Part shown: positions 46,578-57,398 of the stretch, piece after piece
Layout of the letters: each line of letters opens with the position of its first letter
How positions within the stretch are numbered: the stretch's first letter is position 1
DNA from: Diploscapter coronatus
Taxonomy: Eukaryota; Nematoda; Chromadorea; Rhabditida; Rhabditidae
Direction of reading: 5' to 3'
Length of the DNA stretch: 64,000 nucleotides
Assembly (NCBI GenBank): GCA_964036155.1
Contig: OZ038422.1
Coordinates: forward strand, 77,461,201-77,525,200
Made by a program: the position numbers and the translations under genes
Notes under the pieces: generated by a model
Seen by the model: only the letters and a program-made list of their open reading frames with translations
Told to the model about the DNA's origin: nothing
Databases searched by the model: none

Positions 46578-49266
46578 ATTGGTAGTTGATCAAGAAAATT
46601 AGTTTTTAATTTTTTAAATTTAGCGGGTATTTTTAGGTTATTTATTTTAGGATTTAGGATACAATGCATATCATGTGACGAGTAATTATAGTGAATAAAT
46701 AGACTATTGTTTTGCAATACGTACTGATTTTATTCGCTTTAATAAATACATGCATGTTGTAAGAATGATCGGTGTTGACGAATCGTTCCAATGTCTACTG
46801 CTTCTTCCTGTCTCTTTGAGTGGCTTTCTTTCTTTTCGAGGCGCGGTTGGTCGGTCGGAAGATCACGAACGAGCATCCCTAAATTCAGTGATGGTATTTT
46901 TTATCTAAGAAGCTCCAATTTCGGAGTCGCACTTTTTGGGCAAAAATACCGCCACGGAATTCAGAGCCCGTCTTCATAAAAGCATTGGGAGGTGACTGGA
47001 GTCTTTCCAGCGCATTTATGAATACGGGCAAAGGGTCGCGAAAACGTCGCAAATTCGAAATTGCGACGAACACCTTTTCCCTGGGAGCAAGCTTGAGTGC
47101 TTCCTGGATGTAGTTGCACTTGTTTTGTGTCTTCCTTGTCGGTTTGAGTCCAAAACCTGGTGTCCTTCTCGTCCGCTTCGCTCAGCGACAAGTCCCCGCT
47201 TTCCTTTCCGACTGACGCCGAATTTCGCCTGCCTTTGTCCTTCAAACTCTGCATATGATTCATCTCGTCGGCTGTGTTTTCTGGCGACTTTTTGAATAAT
47301 GAGCACATTTGTGGAGAAGAAAAGGATCAGCTTTCTAATTTCATTCATTTTGGAATTCATATGGAGAAGGTGATTTAAGTTTCTGTTGAACAGAATATCT
47401 GTATAACGAACTTCCTTTGGACAGAAATACACTTTAACGGATATATTAAAGTTGCATTCATCATGGTTTTCTATCTCCTGGCTCATTACCTCATCCGAAA
47501 ACGTCTTTCCTTCCTTCCTCTCCAATTGTCATCATTCTGTGATGGCTTTAATTAGGATTTCCTCGGCCTTCAACATCATTCCATCCCGTGCAACGAATGA
47601 ATGAATGGTTCAGTTTAGCATTCCCTTTCCCATTCGATTTGGGGCTTATTTTGAGACGTCAACATTTGCCATTTGAGATTTCGTCGCGCAATGTTAATGA
47701 GAATTTGCTGGAAAGCGTAATCTTAGTCGTTGTTTCAATCAGGGCTGTTCGAAATTCTATCTCCGACTGAAAATTCGACTACGATGAATTTTTGGCTTCG
47801 AAATTGCGATTCCGAATTTTTCAAAATTGAAACTCCGAGCAGTTCTAGTTCCAAATTTCCTCTTCGAATATTTCAAAAACAAACCTCATGCTAACGAGGT
47901 TGGACGAGAGTTTTGGTTTCGAAAAATTTTTGACTAACTTTCGGCTTCAATTTCACTTTCAGATATTTCAAAGTCAAATATCATTTTGGGTTTCGGTTTC
48001 ATTTCTAAAAATTTTAACTCTCTTTTAGGCCCGATACCAATCTTGATATACTCTTGCAGACGACTCTAAAAGGAAGTATTCCTTTTTCGTTCTCGGATAA
48101 GATTATTAGATTTCAAACGTTCCCTCCTGGACGCTTCTGGCCCCCCGAAGCCCCGAAACCCCGCGACACTTTGCCCTTTGTCCTTGTTGAAATTTTGCGA
48201 AGTCCGTCTCATCTTTCAATTCTCCTCCATGTTCCTCGGAAATTTTTGGGAGCAATTTTAAATTCGAGACTCACTGTGCGCGTTTTTCTTCGATTTCGAT
48301 TCCGCCCCTTAGTTCAAATATCACTGCCTTGTTTGTTTCGGATATAGAATATCCCCGAGCACAAAGATAAAGGAAATGAGAGTCTCATTCATATTCAAAA
48401 AGTCACGATATCACTTCTGTCTGATTTCGATTATTCTACACTAAAACACGCTTTAAAAATCTGGCTTCCTGTATCTTTCACTATTGGAATTTACCAAATT
48501 TTATACTAGTGCTTTTTATGCTTGATAGGAAATTTTTAATGAACTTTGTAAATGGTGATTTATGACGAGCAGATGAAAAATATGGGAAGCCCCGAAATTT
48601 GCATGATACTGTGAGCGGAGCCTATTCTTTCTTCCTTTTTTAATAAGAGGAGAAAGAAGATTACGCTCATAGATCTGTGTCATTGCAGGATTTCATTTAT
48701 TTTGAATGACCTCTAGTCTATAATAAGAAATCGATAAAAATGATGTTATGGAAAAATGCCATACTTATTAGTTAGTTGCTAGCTTATTTTGCAATTGACA
48801 TTGGCTATTCGCCTTCTTCTGTCTGCACTTCTTGCAAATATAAATATAGGCGTTATCCCTTCTTTGTTACATTGCTTTCCACGAGAGTTTATTAATCTCG
48901 CAGAAAATTAGTTCAATTCGAAAATTCTAGCGTGTGACTGATAAAAACGTTTTTAATGGCATTTAATGAAAGTAATAAGCAAAGATTTAATAAAATCGAG
49001 TTTTAAAATATAATAAGAAAAAAACATAACAATTGTTTTGCTTACTACTTTCATGGATTGTCTTTTTAAAATTTATTTCTGATAACCTTTACTCTTTATC
49101 CACTTTTCGAGGATTCAATTTCGCAGTTCGAGTTTTGAGTTTCCACTGATGAATTTCATTAGCTAATGCAACTTTTGTTTATTTTGTTTTTCACTTTTGC
49201 TCTATTTTAGAAGTTCGCACTTTTCATCATTGCTACTTTTCATCGTTTAATGTGAAATTCAGATAA
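46578..49266. other. mostly intergenic
   Basis: Apart from the small gene at 46885-47263, nothing is supported. From about 47740 (CAGGGCTG) to 48020 there is a degenerate TTCGAAATT-rich stretch that resembles transposon-derived simple sequence, without a matching second end. Confidence 0.4.
46885..47263 (-). CDS. small hypothetical protein, convergent with MIF4G gene
   Basis: Two exons are inferred: 47157-47263 and 46885-47080, joined by a 76-bp GT-AG intron that keeps frame. The first exon gives a polar stretch (MNHMQSLKDKGRRNSASVG, ESGDLSLSEADEKDTR), the second a globular-looking helical stretch (EKVFVAISNLRRFRDPLPVF, INALERLQSPPNAF), about 100 residues in all. An acceptor precedes the first exon at about 47287; a further exon upstream with a GATGAG/gtaatg donor near 47490 is possible but carries in-frame stops above it. 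A minus-strand AATAAA (near 46729) faces the MIF4G gene's own signal at 46694. No family recognised. A 169-codon frame in another register overlaps it and is rejected. Confidence 0.4.
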
Positions 49267-51151
49267 ATGAACCATCTATTGATCGTCTTGCTTCAACTGA
49301 CCTATATAATACCTAGTCTATTATTATATCTTATCATTTTGATCTATATGGTATGGAGCCGGGATCCGGAATTTAATTCTGCGTTTCATCGAATTTTTCT
49401 GGCTCGAGGTGATTTATCGCCGAAATTTAAATAAAAACATTATCTTTGCATTCCAGCCCCCGCAGATATAATGCAAGTATCAATTTCTTTAATCGCCTTC
49501 AGACTACCCTTGGCTGGATGGACGGTTGTGATACTTTATCTTCAGTTTTCATATTTTAAATTTTAGGGTTGTATAAAATATCCATTTCTAGCCAAACTCG
49601 GCTTTGTAATCACTCAATACACTACCTTAATAGAGCTCTGGGCTCAGTTATTGCTTTCTGCCAATAGATTGACTGCTATTTGCTTTCCAATTGGTCATAG
49701 GAAGGTATATTTTAAAGTTATTCAAAATGGCATGTTTAAATTGTCAGATATGGGCCAGAAGACCGACTTTAGTGATGTTTTTATTAAGCGCTACAATTTC
49801 AATCATACCAACGTTAAATCGATTGGATCAGGTGACAACTTTTAAGAGCTCGTATATCTTCTCTATTTTTTAGCCCGCGGAATACATTTACTTTAACGAA
49901 TCCGCCATTCCGAAGCTAAAATTTGAACAGGACCAGAGGGTTTGGAAAATTGACTTTTTAATTAGAAAGTTAAGTTTAGCAAAACTCCTTCATATCATGT
50001 TGTATCTACTTCTCATTTTGTCTGGGCAGTTTATCATTGAACATCGCCGCTATTTGGATTCATTCTAAACAAAGAAGATTACAAGTATTTCAGCCTAACA
50101 TGTCTGAAGATAGTTTCTAAATTTTAGCTATTCGACTCCCAGCAAAAATTAGCCATCCGAGTTCAAACCAACTTATTGATTTACTCATGTTTCTTTACAG
50201 TAATTGTCATTGCTATGACGACTTTCCAGGTAGTTTTATTTACACCATTTTTTAAATTAGAAAATTTAGAGCATGCTAGCCTTCAACATATATTCGGTGC
50301 AGAGTCCAGCGTATTTTGCTATTATTATACTTTTAACATTATCTGCAGGTTGATATAGAACACTTATCGCAAATCTTATCCTTCTAGAAACATGCTATAG
50401 TGCTAAATGTTAGCGACGCTTTATTTTTCCGCACGTCTCTTCATTATAGTGGCATAAAAGAAAGCGACGCTAATATTTAGTAATAGGACATGCTTCTAGG
50501 AAGAGTAAAGTTGCCAGATGCTCGCGACATATCTTCTAAATTATTTTAGTTCACTTAAAAGTTCAGATTTATTCGCGTTATCAAACCCCTGGCTTCTATT
50601 GTTCCTTTCTCGCTCTTTCCGCAGGTTGAGTTTAAATTTGTTTTAAAATAGAAAAATAAAAGGCAACTGTTTGATTTTAGGAAATTCCTCATCGCGCGAC
50701 GATTTCCCAAAATACGAAGCTCCATGAGCGCAGATACAGGGTATGCAAGGAGTTTGTATAAAATTTAAAATAATAAAAAAAATCTTTAAACTTCAATTAT
50801 CCTATCTTTATAACAGAACCACTACGAACTTCGAAATTGAATTTTTAACTCTAACCTTCGATCTTTAAAATTTACGAAATATTTGTGAGCTTTTCAAAAG
50901 AAAAGAAAAACTAGCGAATTTGAATTTCGAACTTCAAGTTTTAAAAACCTAAACCAGAGCTAAAAACTTGAAGAAAATGGCGAATTCAAGTTCGGACTTC
51001 TATGGCTAGATAAATTGCAACCTATATTTTCATTTTAAGGGAGGCCGAAGTGCTTCGCAGCCTCAAGCAGGGCATCTCGCTGGGTCTAGGCCAGGGGCCG
51101 AGCAGCCGTGCGAGACTGACAAGCTTCATCGACTCAGTGCACCAGACATAA
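49267..51151 (+). CDS. serpentine chemoreceptor, srv/srg-superfamily-like
   Basis: A seven-helix receptor of about 345 residues in about ten exons, all junctions in frame. Helix 1 is IIPSLLLYLIILIYM; helices 2-3 include SLIAFRLPLAGW and LIELWAQLLLSANRLTAICFP, the latter matching the nematode Srv/Srg pattern after helix 3 (NRFTxxxFP) in place of DRY. Helix 4 is LVMFLLSATISIIPTL, helix 5 CCIYFSFCLGSLSLNIAAIW, helix 6 LLIYSCFFTVIVIAM, and helix 7 contains DLFALSNPWLLLFLS, again a family mark. The C-terminal tail is basic and Ser-rich. The ATG lies 4 nt after an AAATTCAG acceptor. Likely acts in chemosensory cilia; the ligand is unknown. The intron at 50350-50570 carries a fold-back element. Confidence 0.8.
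50380..50503. mobile_element. fold-back element in chemoreceptor intron
   Basis: Arms of about 46-49 bp (50380-50425 and 50455-50503) pair at close to 90%: CTTCTAGAAACATG against CATGCTTCTAGGAAG and AAATGTTAGCGACGCTTT against AAAGCGACGCTAATATTT. The loop is about 30 bp. No target duplication identified. Confidence 0.7.
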
Positions 51152-51429
51152 TCACGACTATCTGATTTATTGCTTATGTAACATTTTAAATTTATCTAAT
51201 TTATCGATTATTGACTCTAGAATTTGATGAATTTATGTTTTTTGTATTTAATGTAGTTAATTGCCAGCTTTAGAAACTTATGGAAGTCTACACATATTGA
51301 TGATCTCTATCAATTCCATTGCTCAAATTACAAACCACAGGGAACTATATCTATAATCATTGGTTCGATTATTTAAATAAATGGTTACAATAAAGTGAAA
51401 ACATTATGATACAATTTGTGGGTGATGGG

Positions 51430-53158
51430 TTAAATATTGCGTAATGCAATTTGTTCGTTGTCATCAACTAATTTGAATAGTACTGAATGTTCGGCTTCCG
51501 TTGCAGTGTAGGACACGATCAGCATCTAAATTCACTGATTTTTATTTAAAATGCTGCCATTTTTGAAGATTAAAACTGACATATTCAGCCTCGTCCAATT
51601 TGAAGCTCTTCGTTCCACAAACGAAGTTCCATTTCACGTTGTGCTCTTCATCGATTTGAAGTCGGAAAACGCGGTCTTTCATTTCCTAAAATATTTATCT
51701 AAGTGTATATACCACTAGGACTTAAGGTTTCTGATACTTTTCCTAGAGTAACACGATATTGAAATTGAATGTACTTTCTGCGTCAGACATGAACTGACAC
51801 TGTAGTATTCATTTTAGTATCAGGGCTTAAGCCATTTCAACCAGATTACTTTCTAACCTCATTATATTTAGCTATCAACATTCCATAATACTGAGTCTTT
51901 AGAAGTCTAACGTCGATATTCCCTGTCACTTCACCCATGTCATAAAGCATATGCAAGATTCTGAATTTAAAATTATCTTTATGTTTAAAAGATGAAAATT
52001 GACTGAATCTTATCATCTTTCGTCATAAATTTCAGATCGGTTTTTAGAACTATGGAATTCTGCTCGTTTTGAGTTGAACGAAATTGTATGGAGAAGGGAC
52101 AGCCCTAAATTATTATTATTATTGTAGAGCGACTTGTGACAAAATTTGGTGGGATTTTCCGTAAATTTTGTTACAAACCGACTCAGGTCCAATTTTTACT
52201 TAAGCAGAAAATAAGATTTTATAATTTATACTTATACTTACATGAATAAGTCTAAGCTGTTTATTATATCCGAGTCGTTCTAATGAACTCCAGATGTCGT
52301 CCAAAGTTGATTGATCCTCAGTCACGCTACTTGCCTCTGCCTAAAATATATCATTTACTATTTTTAGATTATGCTAAGATATTTCACACTATTAGCTCAA
52401 AAATGCCATTATATCATGATGAATTCAATTTCATAGTGATGGCCAGAAGAATTCGAATAGCCAAACAAATTCGAAGACTAGCCATTCCTATCAGACTAAA
52501 TTCATCGGGGTTTTCTGCATATATTTCCAATTCCAATTCATGAGGATTAAAAATTTAATAAAAAATTCATTCGGCTCGTTTTAATAGGATTTTTAACTGA
52601 AAATATCTAGCTGTTCGTATTCTTTTTGATTACCTCCGACTCTCTATATTGCATATTTTTACCTCGTGCATATGAATGAATCCCTTGATGGTCATTTTCT
52701 CTTCCGCGAAGTCGAATTCCGATTTGAGCATGTTCCATTCATCCTCCTTGACCCCGTCCTCGTCTCCGGACATAATTGTGTAGGCGTCCATTTCTTGCAG
52801 ATTCAGATAGCCGTCACAGTCCCAGTCAAACGCGTCGAAAAGGTTCATTAGAGTTATTCTGGAGTTTGGTCTTATACACTTGAAATTGAGTTTTGTTTTA
52901 TTTAGATATAGCCATGTTTTGTTTATTTGCCATTATTTTCAAATCGCATTTGCATTTTAGCTGTCTGTCTCGTTTTTCAAAACATATTTATTGTCTTATA
53001 TCATTTGTTAGAAGAAAATATACGACTTACTTGTATCGTTTCGTGAGCTTCCCATTCTCTTGCACAATTTCAACAGGATTTTTCAAATCCTGTTGAGCTT
53101 GGCTGACAGTTGTTCCTAAGCAAATTACGGTAATCACGTCACCATCTGACAGAGTCAT
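51430..53158 (-). CDS. EF-hand protein, Miro-like EF-hand region
   Basis: About six exons. The N-terminal exon (MTLSDGDVITVICLG...) leads to a canonical EF-hand loop DWDCDGYLNLQE (Ca ligands at positions 1, 3, 5, 9 and 12) and a second weaker acidic loop (SGDEDGVKEDEW). Next comes MTIKGFIHMHE followed by TLDDIWSSLERLGYNKQL, which resembles the EF-hand-associated segment of Miro/RHOT GTPases (LTLKGFLFLHT...TTWTVLRRFGYDDDL). There is no GTPase domain. The C-terminal half (MLYDMGEVTGNIDVRLLK, VFRLQIDEEHNVKWNFVCG, YMLIVSYTATEAEHSV) looks beta-rich and is not recognised. The exon ending near 51878 keeps frame only if its acceptor is at about 52027. The start is the ATG at 53158; AATAAA position not clear. 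Confidence 0.6.
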
Positions 53159-54143
53159 AGGACCGGTTGAGTAGCGCTAAAATCAAGGATATGGTCAAAT
53201 TAAATTCGCACACAAGTTATATCTTCGTTTATGTGCAATTTTCATCGGAGGTTTTCGGAATTTGAAAAACTCGGAATCGAAATTTTGAGGTAAATAAAAC
53301 CCGATATAAGATTTCTTTCGGAACCCGAATTCCACAAACCCTAATCTTCACCATTTCAAGATATTTCCAAACTTCCTTTGAATTTCATGTTATCCGCCCA
53401 TAATTTTGCACCTCTCCATTCCTCCTTCAATAATTAATATCGTGAAAGCAACCTGTTTACTAGAACCAATCTCTCGAATCCAAAGCCTTCATTTTTTTTA
53501 TGAAATTCCTTCTTCTCATCAAAAAAGTGGTGTAAATATTTTCTTTGAATAAATTTTTGCTTCTTTAAAATTTATAAATCGCAATCTACTCCTGAAATTG
53601 CCTTTTCTTTTTTCTAAAGTTGTGATAGCATTCAATTTGAAATGGTAAATATCGTGATTTGGCCTATTTTTATGTCTCATTTTAATGGGATATTTTTACC
53701 CACCGGTTGTTTTTGAGGATTTCATTTCAAACATTCGCAATTTTACGTGTGTCTGTATTCGAAACTAATTGCAATACAAAGTTGAAATGTCATTGCGGAT
53801 GTGAAATAAAAACGTCAAGCAATTTTAGAGCGATGAACATTTTACCCGTGCTTTATCCATAGTCCCGAGGGTAAAATTCACATTTATGTCTTACTTCCTT
53901 ATGTCGCCGTTTATGTTTTGTGTTATTACGCAATTTTGATTCCATTTCATATTTTAAAAGGTCGATTTTAGGATATATATATATATTTTTTTTAAATAGG
54001 TTAAATGTTACGTCATTTTCCACGAACAGTTTTGTGATTCCTCTAGCTTCATTTTGGGCAGTGACTATCGAAGCAAATATGTCATTTGTAAACTTGTCAG
54101 GGCTTATATCGCCTAAAAACGACTTTTCCTTTCGCTCGGAAAT
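53159..54143. other. intergenic, no gene seen
   Basis: About 1 kb between two minus-strand genes. AT-rich, with a short (AT) run near 53972. A 75-codon plus frame (53920-54147) overlaps the next gene's 3' end and has no domain. Confidence 0.5.
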
Positions 54144-57100
54144 TTAGTCGAACTGACTATTTCGATTGATTTTCAAGTGGATTTCCCCAGTTACTGGAAC
54201 GATTGCAGAAATCACGAATCTCGTAGATACTAAGGCGGGGGATACTGTAAGATATCCATTGCTTGTCACCTAAAGTATCGATTATCATATTTTCAAAGAT
54301 AAGCGGAGCTTTGCAATACCGCATAATTTTACGAGCGTCAACTTTCTATCCCACTTGTGAAACGCGAGAAAGGCCACGCCCATAAAACTATGCGGTATGC
54401 AGTGAGTCGTTCAAGTTTACTGTGTTAGTATCTTCTTCTAGAGCGATTTGTTTCATTCGTTCTTCAGTCAGCACTGTCGATCTCGACGATGATAATAGGC
54501 TCTTTTCATCATCAGCGTCTTAAATTAAATCACGATAGCTATTTTCAGAGCCCTGCGAAACTTTGGCAAAAGAAATCATGCGCAAATTCAGATATTCAAA
54601 ATGAGCTGCATATTTAATTATTTAAAAAAAAAAATTAATTTAACCATTTTGAATTTTCTTTATTTCGGTTTAAAGTAGGGCGCTAATTTCAGTTCATCAA
54701 AATCCATATCATTTATTTTATTCTAGTTAATCGGTTGTCGAAAACGCCATTATGACGATCTTAAAACTACTTATTAGTTACCTTTCTGAGAAAGCAGTTT
54801 CTCTACGGCATCCTTCTTCCTCTTCTCGACGTCATTAAGAAACTGCAAAATAAAGGTAAATTCATGAGTTAGTCCTATCCTTTGAAATTGATATCTGCAG
54901 GGATTATTGGAATTAAGAATTTTCAATGTCTGCACTTTTGAATTCGAATCCTTCACTTTTTCGTTCCTCATTGAATTTCACGGTCGAATTGCTAATGACT
55001 GAGCAAAGTGTAAAAAGTTCAGATTTATCATCCATGCGAAGCTGAGATTTTATTGAAACGATCTTCTCGGCGCGATTCTTCTTATTCGCTCTTTCATCTC
55101 ATTTTTATTCCTTCAAGAGATAGAATCTTATAACTCAGTTGGTAACACGTTTATATGTTGGAGTAACGCTAGTCCAGACTATTAGTAATGTATAATGTGA
55201 TTTTCGCAAAAAAAAAACTCCCCTTTTAAAGAGAGGATAAATGCAGGATTTAGGGTATTTTTGAAAAGTCGTAGAATAGTAATATACGAAATAGCCTAGG
55301 TTAAGATTATGGCAGGATATGGTAATAATCATCTTTCATCTTATTTCGTATATTACGATGTCACGAATGTTCTCCATTGCTAAATTTCGAATATCTTATC
55401 TTTATCCCTATCCATATCGAGCAATTTGTCCGTTTACAGCTGTTTTCATGAATTTCATCGTCTCTCCCCGGGGCCGCGTAAATTTCCCGCGGCTTTTTCA
55501 TTAGTTCGTCCGCTCGCGCGTCAGGCCTTCCTTCATTTCCTCTCGGCCTTTTTCATTTCAAGCCTATCCCTTATTTTGATTCACCCAACTTCAATTTCAT
55601 ATATCGTCACTTTGAATTTGCTCTTGGATATTTGCGATTTTTTACTTCATACTAATGAGTTATCGCTATTTTAATGATCTTATGCCTCAAAAACTTATTA
55701 TTTCTATATTTTAGACGCAAAATTATGGATGAAAACTTATTTTTATCATCTAAAATTCCTTCAAGAAAACTCGCGACGTCTTGAAATGTTTATTTATCCA
55801 AGTTTTCCCCCAAAATCTCCAAAAATTCACTCATTAAATCATAAACCCCTCTTCCCACTTCTATTTGGATGCTCATTTGATGAGTTTCTTCGCTAAAACA
55901 CAACAAGTAATCGAAAATAAATTTCCGAAATAGTCCATCTCTAGACTAAAACAGAATAAAATTCACACATATTTTTGCAAGAATAAGTTGATATTTACAA
56001 ATAGAACCTCATTTTCGGATACTTTTTTTTTTCTAAATCATCGACCAGGAAAACATTTCCGACTACAGTAAATAGTGAAAATTGCTTTTCAGACTAGATT
56101 CGATTTTTTAAGCAAAAGTGCGACTATCAATCTTTCTAAAAGACAAAGATTTTAGAATTTCACGATGAATAATTTACGGATCTGGGAAATTTGCCTGCAA
56201 GATTCTGGTCAATTTTAATCGCGTGCTCTTTCGAAAGCGTTCTTTCAAATTCCTTTTCTGCATATTTAAGTGCGTAATTTTCTTGTTTAAATCTTCTAGT
56301 ACAAAATCTTGAGAATTTTTTAAACTGCTTAGCTAATCAGCAACATTTTCTGCTATAGTTTTTAAAGGCGTGATATTATCAAATCTAGAAGGTGTAAGGT
56401 AGCGTACGGCTATTATTTATTATGCAATATGCTAGAAAAGAATAAATATAACGTAAAAAGGGAATACTGACCTAATAATAATTATTATCTTCTTCATTTT
56501 CGATCTCTAAGATTCCGGACTCGAAAATATTCTCTGGCGTTCTTTATAATTTAAAAACCCAATATATTTACTCTAACTCACTATATATTATATATCCAAA
56601 TTGCTCTTGTCATTCCGATTAAAGTAATTGTTTGTTATTGTGTCACGCACAAAATCTAGTATTTGCATCAGAATCCTCTTCATTCATATTCCGGGGTGAA
56701 TTTCTAATGTCGCGCTAGTCTTTTTGAATGGCATCCGTTCTATGGTTCCTAGAATGAGTTTGATTTTCTGACCTTTTCGATTTGAATCGTTCCGTTGCTA
56801 AGATAGCTTTTTAGACATTGTTCCACTTTTTCTACATCTATTAAGCTTGATTGTGGCTAAAAATTAACATTTTAACTAATTTTCCTTAAAACTCTTACTT
56901 TGGCTGCTAAAATCTGCTCCATACTTAAATTCGTTTGCTTTATCCTTTGAACATCCTCCAAAGTGATGTCAAATCCCTCCAGCTGAGTGTAGATTTCGTA
57001 TGCTCGGTCCAGACTTACTGATTCTAAACTTCAAATGTTATAAATTTAAATAAAATCAATATTTTACGCTTATCGTTCGGAAATGTCGCTATTAGGTGGG

Positions 57101-57398
57101 ATTGTAGGACGTTTCGACCTGAGGCGCATATTATCTAAATTGTAAATTGTTTTTAAATATAAAGAAAGACCGAATTTATGTGTTGTCTTTGAGCTGACTA
57201 TATTATTTGATTAAAATTTTAGCACTTATTCAAGACGAAAAAGATAAAGACAAACTAAAGACATTATGGTTTTTCTCCGAGTATTTATTAAATTGATATT
57301 CTCACCGAATACAACTGCCTCAGATCAGCTTTCGTTGACGCACTTCCAACAATTTGCTTGTAGATTCTTCGAAATTCCGTTTTGTTCAAAGCAATCAT
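54144..57398 (-). CDS. hypothetical protein, family not recognised
   Basis: Exons on the minus strand end near 57398-57304, 57134-57068, about 57029-56899, 56859-56773, 54842-54786, 54522-54421 and 54273-54144; each junction keeps frame. The product is about 240 residues: an N-terminal helical part (MIALNKTEFRRIYKQIVGSA), then YEIYTQLEGFDITLEDVQRIKQ and MEQILAAK, PQSSLIDVEKVEQCLKSYL, a Lys-rich helix FLNDVEKRKKDAVEKLL, a Ser-rich stretch and a beta-like C-terminus (FVISAIVPVTGEIHLKI) ending at TAA 54144. The ATG is 7 nt after a GTTATAG acceptor. The helical N-half vaguely recalls TFIIS N-terminal (LW) domains, too weakly to name. One intron is 1.9 kb, far longer than the others, and may hide more exons. 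Confidence 0.55.

Noticed and set aside
47016..47525. 169-codon minus-strand open frame
   Set aside because: It overlaps the spliced small gene in another register; its composition is uneven and part of it is that gene's intron and leader.
47740..48020. possible hAT element starting CAGGGCTG
   Set aside because: No matching opposite end or 8-bp duplication was found.
55123..55190. tRNA-like string (ATAACTCAGTTGGTAACACG)
   Set aside because: It resembles an A box, but there is no B box (GGTTCGANTCC) and no acceptor-stem pairing.
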